Positions 11,601 through 22,901 are shown, counted from the first letter of the stretch. The stretch: DNA of 64,000 bases from Diphasiastrum complanatum (GCA_029204225.1 CM055100.1:8818713-8882712); one strand, 5' to 3'. The notes: generated by a model not told the origin, from the sequence alone. Translations and numbers: made by a program.

Positions 11601-14600
11601 GACAAACTCAAATTAGAATATGATGTTTCTTTTAGAAAAAGAGAATGTCTAGCTTTGAAGTCTGCAATCCTTGATGATTTATGTCAGTTTGCTGTTTGAT
11701 CACAAATAGGTAATAGTTGTGAGAATAAAGTAGTCAAATTTCCTGTTTTTTACATTCAAGTTACATTGACCTGCACCGCATATGACTCCAGAAATGATAG
11801 CATGGTAATATTGGAATTTTAATTCTCTTATTCAATTTCACACATTTGATGAGATAAGCATGGATTTGGCAGGACCTTAACTTGCCAAAGCAAACTGCTC
11901 GTTTCAACTTCGAATCAGAGTTTCAACATTTCAAAAAAATCTTTTACCATCCAAACCTTTCCAAAAAGGTTCTGGGAAAACCTCTTATTTTTGACATGGA
12001 CATGAGCCCAGGAGATTTTATCACATTGTTCTACCTTCTCAAGACGCCAGTAGAGCTCATCAATCTGACCGTAAGTCAGATCTTGCCGACTTTGGTGCAC
12101 AGGATTCTCGTTTTGATGATCAATATGTATAGTTTAATCAGAACATAATCGAAATTATTAGAGGTTTTGTGCTATTTTGCATTTTTTAGCTATCAGATGT
12201 TTCAAGTGTGCATTTTGATTTCGAACTGTCAACAAGTTACTAGCGAAAAAATGTCAAATCAAGTAGCAGAACTTATTTTTGAAGCAAATCTGCTTCGTGC
12301 AGTATTGATGCTTCTCACATTTTTAAGCTTTCAGAGCTCCCGTATCTAATTGTAGTTTTGGGCTCTTACAGAAAAGGTATTTGATGCTATTCTTTGACTC
12401 GCTGAAGCTGCCAGCTTTGTAATCCTTTATTGAAAACTCACAGGTGTCTGGGACACCTTTAATCAGCGATTCTATTCTGTTCTTTATGATATTCCGAAGT
12501 ACCTAAGAAGGTCACTACTCAAATGAACTACATATATACCCTCGTACGCAACGTGGTACCTCCAAGCTGATTATTGAAGCTTATAATTCTTCTTCCCGTC
12601 AGAGGCTGATTTGCACACAACATTTAATTGATTATTTTCAAAAATCTGCAATGCCCTTCCTAATTCACAGGTTTAGTGAAACTAGGGCCGAACATCATAA
12701 CCCAAGTCTTCCCAAGCGCAATTTTTGATTTTCTACACATCTTATTTTCTCACCCTCATGAATTCTTTGATTCTATGACAGGTTGTATTTCCTTATATCA
12801 TGTCATTAACAGCATTATTGCTTGGTGCAATTACTTCGCAACAAAAACTACTGTAGTTTATTAATAAAGTTGTTAAAGTGTCATGCGATTGTCACAGGCC
12901 ATCACTGTAACGACAAATGGATGGGCAAATCCAGCAGCCATTGACATCGTATACGATATGTTACACATGATGGGACGCGATGACATCCCTGTGGGCCTTG
13001 GAAGCTATTTTGCTTTGAATCAGTCGTTTCCTTCCTTCCCTAGCAACGGCGATTGTAAATATAGTCAAGCTATTCCTCTTGGATCTGGAGGCCTTTTGGA
13101 CTCGGATACACTCTTTGGGCTGGCTCGTGAGCTGCCTCGGAGTCCTCGAAGGTCATTTAATATTCTCTACGAAGTAAATGTTTGCATCTTTCGATAGTGC
13201 ATTTGGAAACACGTAATTGTAGTATTTTACTTCTCAATATGTTTCAGAAAAATTGAAATGGATCGGAAAGGGGTTAGAAGCACATGAGAGTGAGGAGGAC
13301 TGATGCAATTATTGGATTGGGGAAATTGGCAAAACAAAATCTCTGCTTGTGGTGATCTTTAAAGATCCTGCTGTATCTAGATTCTAAATTGGTGCTTTCT
13401 ATTGAGAGTCTAGTTGTCGAGTAGATCACGATTGACCTACTGGCATTAAAATTTTGGAGATTCAAGTGCGAATCTGCTCTAACCGAACTTTTTTGGCCAG
13501 GTATACAGCACAAAACTCAGTGAAATTTGGAGCTCCCCGAACAACAGACCATCCAGAACTGAGGCAGCCGCTTGCAAATGAAGTATTGCTTAATGTCTTT
13601 AGCAGCCTAAACAGTAAAGCAGGAGTGACTATTCTTTCAAGCGGTCCTTTAACGAACATTGCAACCCTGCTGTTGGCGAATTCAAGTCTGCATACTAAAA
13701 TTAAGGTCACAAAAGTTGTTGTAGCCTTAAAATCTTTTAGCTATTCCTTGCAAGGTTTAAAATTTCATTGCTATCTCAACGTTTGTGATTTTCATGCAGT
13801 TTTGGGCAATCTGAGAATCCATATTTCCTTATGTATTCTCGTAAGGAGGCTAAAAATATCGCAGGGCAAGCTAATCTGTACTATCTTTTTCTGTGGTACC
13901 AATATTGCAGGAATTGTACATAGTGGGTGGCTCGATAGCAGGACAAGGAAATCTTTATACGATACCCAAAAATACCAAAGCTGAGTTCAACTTCTTCTTA
14001 GATCCAGAGGCTGCTCTAGTTGTATTGAAGTCACAAATCAATATAACGTTGATTCCTCTTGACGTCACTGGCAAAATTCCCCTCTCTGCAGCTTACCTTG
14101 ACATTCTTGAAAAGCACGAAAAAACCGCTGAGTTTGAGTTTGTACATAAGCTTTTATCAACATCCTGGATGCTTCATTCTGAAGGAGGCCCTTACAATTT
14201 CACAGTAAGTAGCTCTTGCATGGCTTAAGAATCACATGTAAAGTCGTTGTTTTGGTGCTAATTGATCAATCGAATGATAAGATATTTTCATCATGATACT
14301 ATCAGCTTATGTTCCCTTCCATTCTACCAACTCCTAATTCCCTGCTAATTCTGTGATAAACCTCATCATTTAAGTCATTGCAAAACAATTTCATTTTAAT
14401 CAACTTTACTTTTGTAAGCCAATAACTTAGATCTGAAATTGTATAGGAGCAATAGGTGGTTATCACAATGCTCCACAATTTTTCTACAACTTCAGGCAGA
14501 TTAGTGACATACATCACAGCGCTAACAGTAGTTTAGTGGTTCCTGGATTCTCCCTGTCAAAAGTAATTGATTTGTTCGCATTTTTGGGTTCTAGTTCTTT

Positions 14601-17600
14601 TGCTTCCATTGCTGGAATTCATTCACTGTAGATAAGCTGCAATTTATAGTAGAGCATGAAGTAAACTAGAGGTTAAAGTTAGTTAGTGTTAGTTTCTTGT
14701 CATGTGAACAAGAAACCTCGAATAGTAGTTTCTTGATATGCAACTAGCAGACGATATATGTACAGGTATCTTTTTACAAATGTATTACGCTCAGTGCACT
14801 TTGGTTCTGTCTAAATCCTCTGTGTGTATTCATCATTGCTGATTGCTTTGTGATCATACTTACTGATTGCTTATCACAATTGCGGTCATTAGCTAAATTG
14901 TTTAATCCAAGATCTCTCCAACAATGGTTATGGGCCCACTCGCGCGATAGATTTTATGGCAATAGGCTTTAGAATGGGATCGAGCGAACTGTATCAATTG
15001 CAGCTTACATTAGCTTGGAGTCCAAACCAAAGAACAACTTGTGGCACAGGACGATGGTGCATCTAGGAGGAAGGAACCTACAGAGGCTAGCGAAAGAACT
15101 CATGCTTGACGGCTTCGACTACAACCTGGAAGATTGCATGGACAGGTGTGAGGCATGTGTCTATGGCAAGCAGCACAAAGTTCCCTTGTCGAAGAACCCA
15201 TAAGAACGAGCATCTGATTTATTAGATTCATTTTGATCTATGTGGGCCAATGGATGTAGCATCCATTGGGGGATCCGAATACTTTGTATCGTTCATAGAT
15301 GATTATTCAAGAGTCATTTGAGTATGTCTACTCAAGAACAAAAGTCACACACTAGACAGCTTCAAGGCTTTCAAGGCATTAGTAGAAAATCAAATAGGGA
15401 GGAGGATAAAGACATTGAGATGTGACAATGGTGGTGAATACCGAAGCAAAAAATTTGACAACTTCTGCAGCACTCACGGAATCAAAAGGGAATTCACGGT
15501 ATATACACCCGAACAAAATGGAGTAGCAGAACGCAAAAATCGCACCATGGTGGAAATGGTGAGATGTATGTTACATGAGAAAGACCTTCCAAGAAATTTA
15601 TGGGGAGAAACTGTCAGCACCGCTAGCCATGTATTGAATAGATGCCCTACCAAAGCTATCAAAGGGAAGATGCCATTTGAGCTATGATTCAAACAGAAGC
15701 CCAACGTAGGATACCTGAAGGGGTGCATCGCATATGCGCACATCCTGAAAGAGAAAAGGAAGAAGTTAGACGCGAAAGGGCTGAAACGCACCTTTGTGGG
15801 CTACCCTGAGGGTGTTATAATGGGGTATAAATTGTATGATCCCATAGGGAAGAAATTCGTGATAGCAAGAGATGTTGTTTTCAATGAGCCAGATGAAACA
15901 TATGAATCAGATGGCAAGCAGATGGAGCCAAGGATTTAGACATCCCGATATCATGATATCTGACAACAGTGGTATGTTGGAGGAAAAGGGCCAGGAAACA
16001 AGAGAATTAGAAAGCACAGGAAGCGGATCGAATGAGGAAACATAGGTAGTATAGGTGAATGAGGGATTGTTTACAGAGGAAAGGAATGATCACTGAGAAG
16101 AACTGATTCCAGAACAGGAACCAAAGTTAAGGTGGTCAACAAGGACAAGGAGAATGTCATCAAGGTTAAAAGATATGGCCATGATAGTTGAGAAAGAGCA
16201 TACAGAGCCACTTAATTATAAACAAACATGTGTTAGCAAGGATAGGACACATCTGCCATGATTGATGAAATGGATTCCATGCGCAAGAATGAGGCATGGA
16301 CGCTGACTGATTTGCCTAAAGGAAGGCAATCAGATGCAAGTAGATTTACAAGCTGAAGTAAGATGCTGATGGGGGAATAGAAAGATTCAAAGCTTGACTT
16401 GTAGCCGAAGGATGTGCATAGGTGGAAGGAATGGATTTTGAAGAAAACTTTGCCCCTGTAGCCAGAATAGGCTCTATCAGATTGTTGTTAGGATGGGCGA
16501 TTTCTCATGATCTTGAAATACACCAACTAGATGTAAAAACGGCCTTTCTGAATGGAACGCTACATGATGAGGTGTATATGCGACAACCAGAGGGATTTGA
16601 GGTAGATGGGAGCAAAGTATGCAGGTTAAACAAAGCCATCTATGGACTCAAACAGGCATCAAGAGTGTGGTTCGAAAGGATCGAGGCCTATTTCATGGAT
16701 AGGTCATTTGAGAAATGCATCTCAGACAATAGTGTCTTCTACAAGAAAAACCAGGGATTGATTTTAGTAGTAGATATATACATTGATGACATGATTGTCA
16801 TGGGAAATGACATTCAATCAGTCAAGAAATGCAAGGAGGAACTAAGCAGTGAATTCATGATTGTCGTGGGAAATGACATTCGATCAGTCAAAAAATGCAA
16901 CGAGAAACTAAGCAGAGAATTCAAGATGGACTTAGGAGAGCACTATTGTTTGGGCATTCGCATAAGTAGAGATAGGATGTCAAAAGAAATGTGTCTATAA
17001 TCGAGAGGTATGGAATGTCTGATTCAACTCCCTTGGGAGTGCCTCTGGATCTGGGAGTCAGATTGAGCACAAGGATGTCACCAATGGGCGATGAAGAGTG
17101 GAAGCAGATGGACCGGTGTCCCTATAGGAGCATGATTGGATCAATCATGTACACGATGATTTGTACAAGACCTGATGTAGCCACAGTCATTGGACAGCAC
17201 CGAAAACCCTGGAATTGAACACTGGAGAGCATGTAAAAGGGTAATTAGATACCTGAAACGGACAATTGATTATGCCCTGCATTATGCTCCCAGAGGTGAT
17301 GAAATATTAGGTTATACAAATTCTGACTTGGGGGCGGACATCGATGATTGAAAATCGACTAGTGGTTATGTGTTCATCATGAGTGCCATAACTTGGGCAA
17401 GCATCAAGCAAAAATCAGTAGCACTATCCTCAAGTGAGGCAGAATACATCAATTTGTGTCAAGAGGCAAAGGAGTATGTATGGACAAAGAATTTTTGCAA
17501 AGAAATCAGAATTTGCACTAAGGATATGAGCATGAGTTGTGCAAGAACAGAGGCTTCCACAAAAGAAGCAAACACAGATGCAATTCACAGTAGGGAAGTA

Positions 17601-18455
17601 AACTAGCGGTTAAAGTTAGTGTTAGTTTCTTGTCATGTGAACAAGAAACCTCGAATAGAAGTTTCTTGATATGCAACTAGCAGACGATATATGTACAGGT
17701 TCTGTCTAACTCTATGTGTGTTCATTGTTGCTGATTGCTTTGTGATTATACTTACTGATTGCTTATCATCATAGCTGTCATTAGCCTACGTTTTGCTTTG
17801 CATCAGACTTTTCTATGGTTTTAGGTGCCTTCCCATTTGTCTTATAGAGTTACTTTGTTTTTGGCTGGTTTTCACTCTAATGTGTGTTTGATTTGCAATG
17901 TAGCCTGTCTGCAATTGACAACATTAATTCAGCTCTGCGCAACGTAGTTTTTGTCCTTTCAGTTTATCATTATCCTGTTTCCTTTTTTTGATACGCTGAT
18001 TGATCTTTTCTGAATTATGTTAACAGGCCGTAATTGTTTGCACTGCAACCACTCTTTTGAAGTTGTGTTCTAGGTCTGGATTGGATTCGGGATTTTCATT
18101 CTTGCGTGTCCTTTGTGTGGCTGAGAAAACAGATTCTTGAATGTCATCTTGTTTGTCTTTGTCGCCTCTGTTGCAGCAATATCTTTTGGGAGATCCACTG
18201 GCTGCTGCCGTCTTGGTCAATCCAGAAAATATAAAGACCACATTTAATGAAGAGAAGATTACAGTGGAGTCCACTGGGGATATTTCTACCGATGGCTGGA
18301 CCAGAGTTGATAAAGCGGGTGTACCAATCCGTTATGTAAGCTCTGTGGATAAGGAAGCATATGAGCTACATCTTGCAGCTGTTCTCAACAGTCCTACTCA
18401 AACAGCAGTCGTACCAAGTTTTGCCTCACAGAAGAAGCAGTGGGGAAAGCGATAA
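5438..18455 (+). CDS. NSH3-like: NSH3-like two-domain nucleoside hydrolase, 11 exons (5' end missing)
   Basis: Joined exons: 5438-5617, 5888-5998, 6481-6816, 6909-7085, 9307-9588, 10402-10521, 11873-12070, 12898-13151, 13501-13705, 13911-14204, 18177-18455. All introns are GT-AG and the 811 codons stay open to a TAA stop. The product is a tandem inosine-uridine-type nucleoside N-ribohydrolase resembling the Arabidopsis NSH3 group, which splits purine and pyrimidine nucleosides into base and ribose in the apoplast. Each half keeps the N-x(5,7)-A-E-F-N substrate-binding stretch ([17 protein letters not shown]) and a late W-D or G-D. The second half has D-M-D-M-S-P-G-D in place of the usual Asp cluster. 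The first Asp cluster and any signal peptide, about 80 residues, must lie in exons upstream of the window or be lost. Confidence 0.9.
5888..5998 (+). CDS. NSH3-like: Hydrolase exon (37 codons), first domain
   Basis: Encodes [12 protein letters not shown] through R-R-Q-Y-L-P-Q. Acceptor TGCAG, donor GTGCAT, phase 0 at both ends. Confidence 0.9.
6481..6816 (+). CDS. NSH3-like: Hydrolase exon (112 codons), first-domain core
   Basis: Contains the G-P-T-T-I-L-L-L-G segment, the M-M-G-G-G-V loop, a cysteine-rich insert ([12 protein letters not shown]) typical of the plant first domain, and [10 protein letters not shown] at the nucleoside-binding site. Donor GTCCTA; the following intron is only 92 bp. 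Confidence 0.93.
6909..7085 (+). CDS. NSH3-like: Hydrolase exon (59 codons), first domain
   Basis: Encodes [16 protein letters not shown] through D-N-F-Y-N. Acceptor TGCAG, donor GTACGT, phase 0. The next intron (7086-9306) is expanded by a Copia remnant. Confidence 0.92.
7440..9030 (+). mobile_element. Decayed Copia remnant in hydrolase intron, flanked by direct repeats
   Basis: Between about 8160 and 8910 the RNase H end of Copia can be read through many stops: [11 protein letters not shown], then L-S-T-T-x-T-E-Y-I-G, then H-T-R-D-M-V-A-D-I. It is flanked by two imperfect copies of about 80 bp (7446-7530 and 8945-9030), both containing GAAAGAGGGCAATTCA or a one-base variant. These may be remains of the element's ends. 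It lies in sense orientation inside the intron and disturbs no splice site. Confidence 0.7.
9307..9588 (+). CDS. NSH3-like: Hydrolase exon (94 codons), end of first domain
   Basis: Begins [11 protein letters not shown], the helix whose Asp helps hold the ribose in this family, and continues through [13 protein letters not shown] and [11 protein letters not shown]. Donor GTAAGT follows a final ATG codon. Confidence 0.93.
10402..10521 (+). CDS. NSH3-like: Hydrolase exon (40 codons), interdomain linker
   Basis: Encodes D-G-Y-T-K-E-V through F-Y-A-D-Y-I-N between acceptor ACAG and donor GTAAGC. It keeps phase 0 and links the two hydrolase domains. Confidence 0.88.
11007..11543. repeat. Tandem duplication of about 265 bp in an intron
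   Basis: The block from about 11007 (GCCAAAGCAGATTG) to 11270 is repeated from about 11272 (GCCAAAGTAGATTG) to 11543. Both copies end in CATCGATATTTTGACGAAGT. They differ by scattered substitutions and small indels, so the duplication is not very recent. Confidence 0.85.
11873..12070 (+). CDS. NSH3-like: Hydrolase exon (66 codons), start of second domain
   Basis: Carries [15 protein letters not shown], the degenerate counterpart of the catalytic Asp cluster: the usual DxDxxxDD is reduced, with Gly where the first Asp of the last pair should be. This hints that the second domain is weakly active or structural. Donor GTAAGT. Confidence 0.92.
12898..13151 (+). CDS. NSH3-like: Hydrolase exon (84 codons + 2 nt), second domain
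   Basis: Begins A-I-T-V-T-T-N-G-W and ends L-P-R-S-P-R. It is split after AG of an Arg codon completed by the G at 13501. Donor GTCATT was chosen because it restores the frame and the family sequence R-Y-T-A-x-N-S-V. Confidence 0.9.
13501..13705 (+). CDS. NSH3-like: Hydrolase exon, second-domain core
   Basis: Encodes Y-T-A-Q-N-S-V through L-H-T-K-I-K, with the helix P-E-L-R-Q-P-L-A and the strand G-P-L-T-N-I-A. Acceptor CCAG, donor GTCACA. Confidence 0.92.
13911..14204 (+). CDS. NSH3-like: Hydrolase exon (98 codons), second-domain binding site
   Basis: Begins E-L-Y-I-V-G-G and contains [12 protein letters not shown], which keeps the Asn, Glu and Asn of the nucleoside site. Ends P-Y-N-F-T before GTAAGT. 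The next intron (about 4 kb) holds a Copia element. Confidence 0.92.
14659..14893 (+). repeat. Left terminal repeat of intronic Copia
   Basis: Matches 17596-17785. Contains a 9-bp perfect inverted repeat, GTTTCTTGT/ACAAGAAAC, with a 7-base loop (14692-14716). The same hairpin occurs in the right copy at 17625-17649. Confidence 0.7.
15015..17520 (+). pseudogene. Copia pol (integrase, reverse transcriptase, RNase H), broken
   Basis: Readable in order: gag-pre-integrase [10 protein letters not shown] (15042 on) with C-E-A-C; integrase D-D-Y-S-R and [15 protein letters not shown] (15415-15687); the G-Y-K-L-Y-D-P region; reverse transcriptase F-A-P-V-A-R to [17 protein letters not shown], and Y-I-D-D (16422-17000); RNase H L-S-S-S-E-A-E-Y (17370 on). 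Stops and frameshifts separate the blocks, and reverse transcriptase carries an internal duplication. Confidence 0.88.
16791..16922 (+). repeat. 66-bp in-frame tandem duplication inside reverse transcriptase
   Basis: 16791-16856 and 16857-16922 are two 22-codon copies, each running from M-I-V-(M/V)-G-N-D-I to L-S-(S/R)-E-F. They differ at about nine bases and the frame is kept. The repeat begins directly after the Y-I-D-D catalytic box. Confidence 0.93.
17596..17785 (+). repeat. Right terminal repeat of intronic Copia
   Basis: Pairs with 14659-14893; shorter because it lacks an internal stretch of about 40 bp. Confidence 0.7.
18177..18455 (+). CDS. NSH3-like: Hydrolase last exon with stop
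   Basis: Begins [11 protein letters not shown] after a TTGCAG acceptor; the Asp is the counterpart of W-D in the first domain. Ends S-Q-K-K-Q-W-G-K-R and TAA at 18453-18455. Confidence 0.92.
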   Translation, partial: QYLLGDPLAAAVLVNPENIKTTFNEEKITVESTGDISTDGWTRVDKAGVPIRYVSSVDKEAYELHLAAVLNSPTQTAVVPSFASQKKQWGKR

Positions 18456-18747
18456 TTATTTCCGAGTCTTCTTCGAGTTTTGATGATATATACGAGCATG
18501 GAGCTGCAACCGTTGTGTTTCGTACTCATCATTCCAAAAGCCGTGTTGTAAGCAAACAATCAAGAGAATGCGACTTACACTTAGTGGCCGTTATGTTAGC
18601 TTTCATATTGACATGTTCAGATGCTAGAACAGTCCCAGAAGAAGGATGTTTAGTCTGTACTTGAGACGAAGTGTGCTGTAAAATAATTCCTCCCTTAGCA
18701 TTTAACCAAATTGATTTTATGTTGCGCCTCGATACTTAGAAAACCCA

Positions 18748-18753
18748 AATAAA
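18748..18753 (+). terminator. Candidate poly(A) signal of the hydrolase gene
   Basis: AATAAA lies about 290 bases after the stop codon, the first such hexamer downstream. A similar sequence context (TTGCGCCT..AAAACCCAAA) recurs near 18950, which suggests a small local duplication in the 3' flank. Confidence 0.4.
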
Positions 18754-18759
18754 AAAATT

Positions 18760-20375
18760 GCACGAAGAAGCTAATAAGTCCGCTGTTCTGCCATCCACAT
18801 TCTGAAGACAAAGAAATTGAACCTCTTCTGGTATGTCATGTACTCGATATGCTATTAGATTTGCACAATTTTTCTGCGTGCTGGGTATTAGTAGGTAGCA
18901 ATGTTTTTGGCCACTAGGACAGAATCTCCGTATTCACTTGATTCTATCTTGCGCCTGGGTACGTACAAAACCCAAAACAAATAACAAAATCTCAGTAATT
19001 TGTCAGGAACCAATTAATTGGATAAATCTGATAATGCCTTTTCTTGTGTGAGCCACAGTCATCTAGGCGGAATTGATGCATTACAGCAAGCAAGCAGATT
19101 TGTTTGTTAAGTCAAACTAATAGGCCATCTAGTAAACTCAAGTGGGTTTTGCTGGAGAGCTATAAGTACAAAACATTTTGGTTGCTTCTTGCCATATGCT
19201 CAAATGCTTTCGTGAAACCAGAAAAAGAGAAGAAAATCAAAGCTTTCAAAATTGTGATTCTCCTTAATCCACATCTAGAAACAGCTTAAAACTAAAACTT
19301 AGGATACGTGGCAAGGTTTTGTCATATTTCATCACATTCAAGATGAAAACCTCACATACGTTCCTGAATCACAATCTAGCGATTCAAGAAAACATATTTC
19401 TCATTATTTTATGAATCATACATGCGGGAGAATATTGATGAAACAAGAAAACTGAGCTGTAAAAGTCTATCTGAAGTTTGAAATCATCTTGTTCGTCTTT
19501 GTGTGCATGTGTATAAACTATAGATCATGTGGAACTTCACGTGCTTAGTAATACAAAGCAATATATGTGCTCAATAATGAGTAGCACAAAATCTTATCAC
19601 AATTTAGCATGGAAATAGTCCGAGCCTTCAGTCAGCCCTGTCAGCTCCATTGACAAAGTTCTAGCTGAATACTCGCAAGTCAAAGATGACACTATTTTGA
19701 CCTTTCATCCTTTGGTCATCCATTCAAGAGGCATTAGAGACATGGAAAAAACATCCTAACTTATGCTTTGCCTCCCAACCATTCTTGGAAGTAGATAAGC
19801 TTTACCTTGTCCATGTCTATCAAGAAAAAGGTCTCTCATGGTGAAGCTCATCACATAACCTCTCCACATAGTGAAACTATGAAAACTAGAAAAGGTATTT
19901 GTCTTTTGTTGGAAAATTAATGAGAGGGCAATTTCTTGTCAAAGCAAGAGAAAATAGCTGCCCTTGTCATGAATCTTTTAGAAGAATTTTTAAAAAAGAG
20001 TAAATGCAAGATGTTGAAGAGAACTTGCTAAAAAGAGGAGGGGCATGTAAACCCTTTCAAGAATCCTTTTGCTTTTACTAAAAGTTCTATGCAAAGGTTT
20101 TGAAAGTCTCTTTTGGGAGATGAAACAGAGGATGTACAGTACACCATCTCTCCTTCCCTGTACCATCTTCTATAAGGATTGGAACACAGTTCACCTAATT
20201 TCCAAAGTGAAAGAAAATCAAGCCTAGTCAACCATCCAACAGGGCACTTTTGAGATATCAAGGCATATCCACAATCTGCATCCACAACTTTGTGGCGTTT
20301 ATTGACTACCTTGAACATACAGTGATTTTATGCTATCGATCATCATCTTGAGCTTGATAGAAATAAATTTTTAGA
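18760..20375. other. Intergenic DNA, no recognised gene
   Basis: Only short open frames occur (for example 96 codons on the minus strand at 20028-20318). None shows a known motif or codon pattern that I can support. Confidence 0.45.
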
Positions 20376-20379
20376 TCCC

Positions 20380-20965
20380 TAAGGAATGGACATGATATGT
20401 TGCTTAATGTATCAATTGTATTCAAGATATTTTAGTGCTCAGTGATATAAGAATCCAAGTGCACCACCTTCATATAAACTTAATTTTAACTTGCGTAAAT
20501 GAAATTCTAGGTGATTTTGTCCTGAAGATCAAGCTCGTAAGCTAAAGAAACAATATTTTTTATTATCCAAAACCGTCCACAATATTTGGTTAATAGTTTG
20601 TAATGCTTCCATGTACTCATAGTCCTAGAATCTATTGAAATTCTAAGATATACAAGGTTATCAACTTCAAAATCTCTAGGAGATCTCTAAAGGTTAGCAT
20701 AATGCTTAGCCCCATCTTGAGGACTATGAATACTCTCATGAGCTAATTGTAGCAATTCTTTCATTTTATGCAAAAATTCAGCAGCCCTCTAGATCCTAAC
20801 ATATTGTTTCCACATTAATTGGAGCTATGGGTTGAACACCATACAAAAGATCAAAGGAATATAATCTTTCCATTAGATTCTTCGTGAGACACATACATCC
20901 TCAACATATCCTCCATAGTGTGATTAATTCTTTTAGTCTATCCATTTGATTCAAAGAAGTGACTT
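20380..20965 (-). pseudogene. Ty3/gypsy integrase C-terminal remnant
   Basis: On the minus strand a gypsy integrase tail is readable through frameshifts: S-N-G-Q-T-K-R-I-N then M-E-D-M-L-R-M-Y-V, D-x-A-K-H-Y-A, R-S-P-R-D-F-E-V-D-N-L-V-Y-L-R, K-H-Y-K-L-L-x-K-Y-C-G and A-Y-E-L-D-L. These are the hallmark C-terminal motifs before the chromodomain region. The catalytic core is absent; the match ends near 20960. Confidence 0.8.
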
Positions 20966-22305
20966 ATAACACACAATCTCTATCACTTGCAGTCCATACA
21001 ATTTGAATAATTGTAATAACCTATTACATGTTATTTTTCACAAATAACAACATAATACATTTGAATCTACTTATTAAAGACACATGTCGAATTTAAAAGC
21101 CATATATTAATGAAAAGTATCCAAGAAAGCGAACATTCTAATATGACTATCGAACATATGGACTTAAAGAATGAACCTTAATCAAAGACACTCTTATTCA
21201 AAGGCACCTATTATAAGGAACTGAATCGAATTGACCTGGGCCATTGTCAGAGAGGCGGCGATAACGGAAGAGATTAGACGGCCAAGTCTTATCAACAACC
21301 AACGGGCCTTTCCACATGTTTGATTCTCATTTCTCCACAAGAGGACACATAATAAGGTATCCACTCGTAATTATTCCATTAGTTGTAATTAATATAATAT
21401 ATGAAAATTGAACAAATGTACCTCATTATTTAATGGACATGACTACTTTCGTGTCATGCCTATATGTATCAGAACATTCGACCAATTATTTGTCAAGTTA
21501 CTGAGTTACCAAGTCAAAGAGTAGAGAATTGAGTTGGTCATTCGAGTCTTGAACATTCCTCTCTTTTTGTCTTCTGTGTCGAGTGTCTGTGTTCAATAGT
21601 TGATCATCTTGCATGTTCAAAGATTGTTCATAACTAATAAATCTGGTCAAATACTAAGTTCACATACAATCTTATTCATGCATACGCTAAATCTGAACTA
21701 AATATGTCTTTCTAAACTAATTGATAGATCTAAACAATCTAATTCCTTGGTTTGTTCATTGGTTATGTTCTTCATTGTGATCAAGACATTCGAATCATTG
21801 TTCCACATTGATGCATAGGAATGTTTGGATTTACACATCCTAAAGGATCAATTGAACTGTTGTGATTAGATATAGTAGATGTGTTATCGCATGTATTTTC
21901 TCGAACAATCGAAACTTGAGATCACTTTTTCATTCTAAATAAGAGATAGTCGGTTGTTTAGGATTGATAATCGAGATTTTGTCAAATTGTTCCAACTTGA
22001 TGTCTCTAATGCTTCCTCAATGGCTAGCTTGAGAAAGAGATCTGTATAGAGCAACTTGCCTTAGATTTTGGAGCTAGTATGCTTGTATCTCACACAAGGT
22101 TATCTATGTGCAATGAAACACATTCACATTGTTTGAGATGCCCTCGCACGTGTGAAAAGTTTGAAAAAAACTGATCCAAAACATACTTGATGGATCTCTA
22201 AGATCTTGACCAAAATTGGATGCACATCTAGTAGTGTTGGACCCTTTTCGTGCATCCCTTCAAGAAATATGACCAAAATTGGTCAAGCTAGAATTGTGAA
22301 ATTTT
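20966..22305. other. AT-rich noncoding DNA; right part may be an LTR of the next element
   Basis: No coding sequence seen. The last part, up to 22306, ends in TTTTAACA on the plus strand. Read on the minus strand this gives TGTTAAAA directly after a GAGGAGGAG purine tract (22307-22316), so a 3' LTR of the minus-strand element probably occupies part of this stretch. A CACGTG word occurs at about 22147. Confidence 0.4.
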
Positions 22306-22901
22306 AACACTCCTCCTCACAATTTAGCTTGCTGAGACTATCTTGGATCAATAATTAATACATTGATAAAAACAACATAATTTCCAAGTCCTTGCTTTGT
22401 TGAGTGAGTATGATCATCATCATGATAAGAATATGATTTGAGCTCCAAGTTCTCAAATGTAGTGAGAGCTTCATGAAGGTTGTCTTCAAAATCCAAGCTT
22501 TGTCTTTGGTAGGTTGTTGAATGATCACCTTGGGTTGCAAAATGTGAGTCTCCTCCTCACCATCTTGACTTTATCCACCAAAACAATGAACTCCAACTTG
22601 GCATCCTTCCAATGAAGGTCTTCATTCCTTGGAAATTCAAGAGTGAATGGATCACAAGATGAGGCCTTTGAATACATATTTGAAACTCCGATCAAAGTAG
22701 TAATGATCACTATTTCATCATCATAAGATATAGGATGAAAAACAATGTCCATACTAGCATCATCAAAGGACTTTGTCAAATACATGACATGTTTTCTATC
22801 AAACACAAAATAAGATGAGTAAAGGGAGATATGGATAAACTTCCTTGCTCTTTACCCAGACCTTCATATTGATGTAGATTCAGGTCTCTTTTTCCTTGAG
22901 A

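Larger units (their letters stand above)
14659..17785 (+). mobile_element. Copia element in the last hydrolase intron
   Basis: Two related terminal blocks (14659-14893 and 17596-17785) flank Copia pol remains in sense orientation. The blocks start alike (AAGTAAACTAG), share TGTTAGTTTCTTGT, and end alike (GTCATTAGC). The left copy has about 40 extra bases near 14766-14806. Gag and protease are missing: coding resumes at the gag-pre-integrase domain. No clear target-site duplication was found. Because homology starts about 28 bp before TGTTAG, the exact LTR edge is uncertain. Confidence 0.75.
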
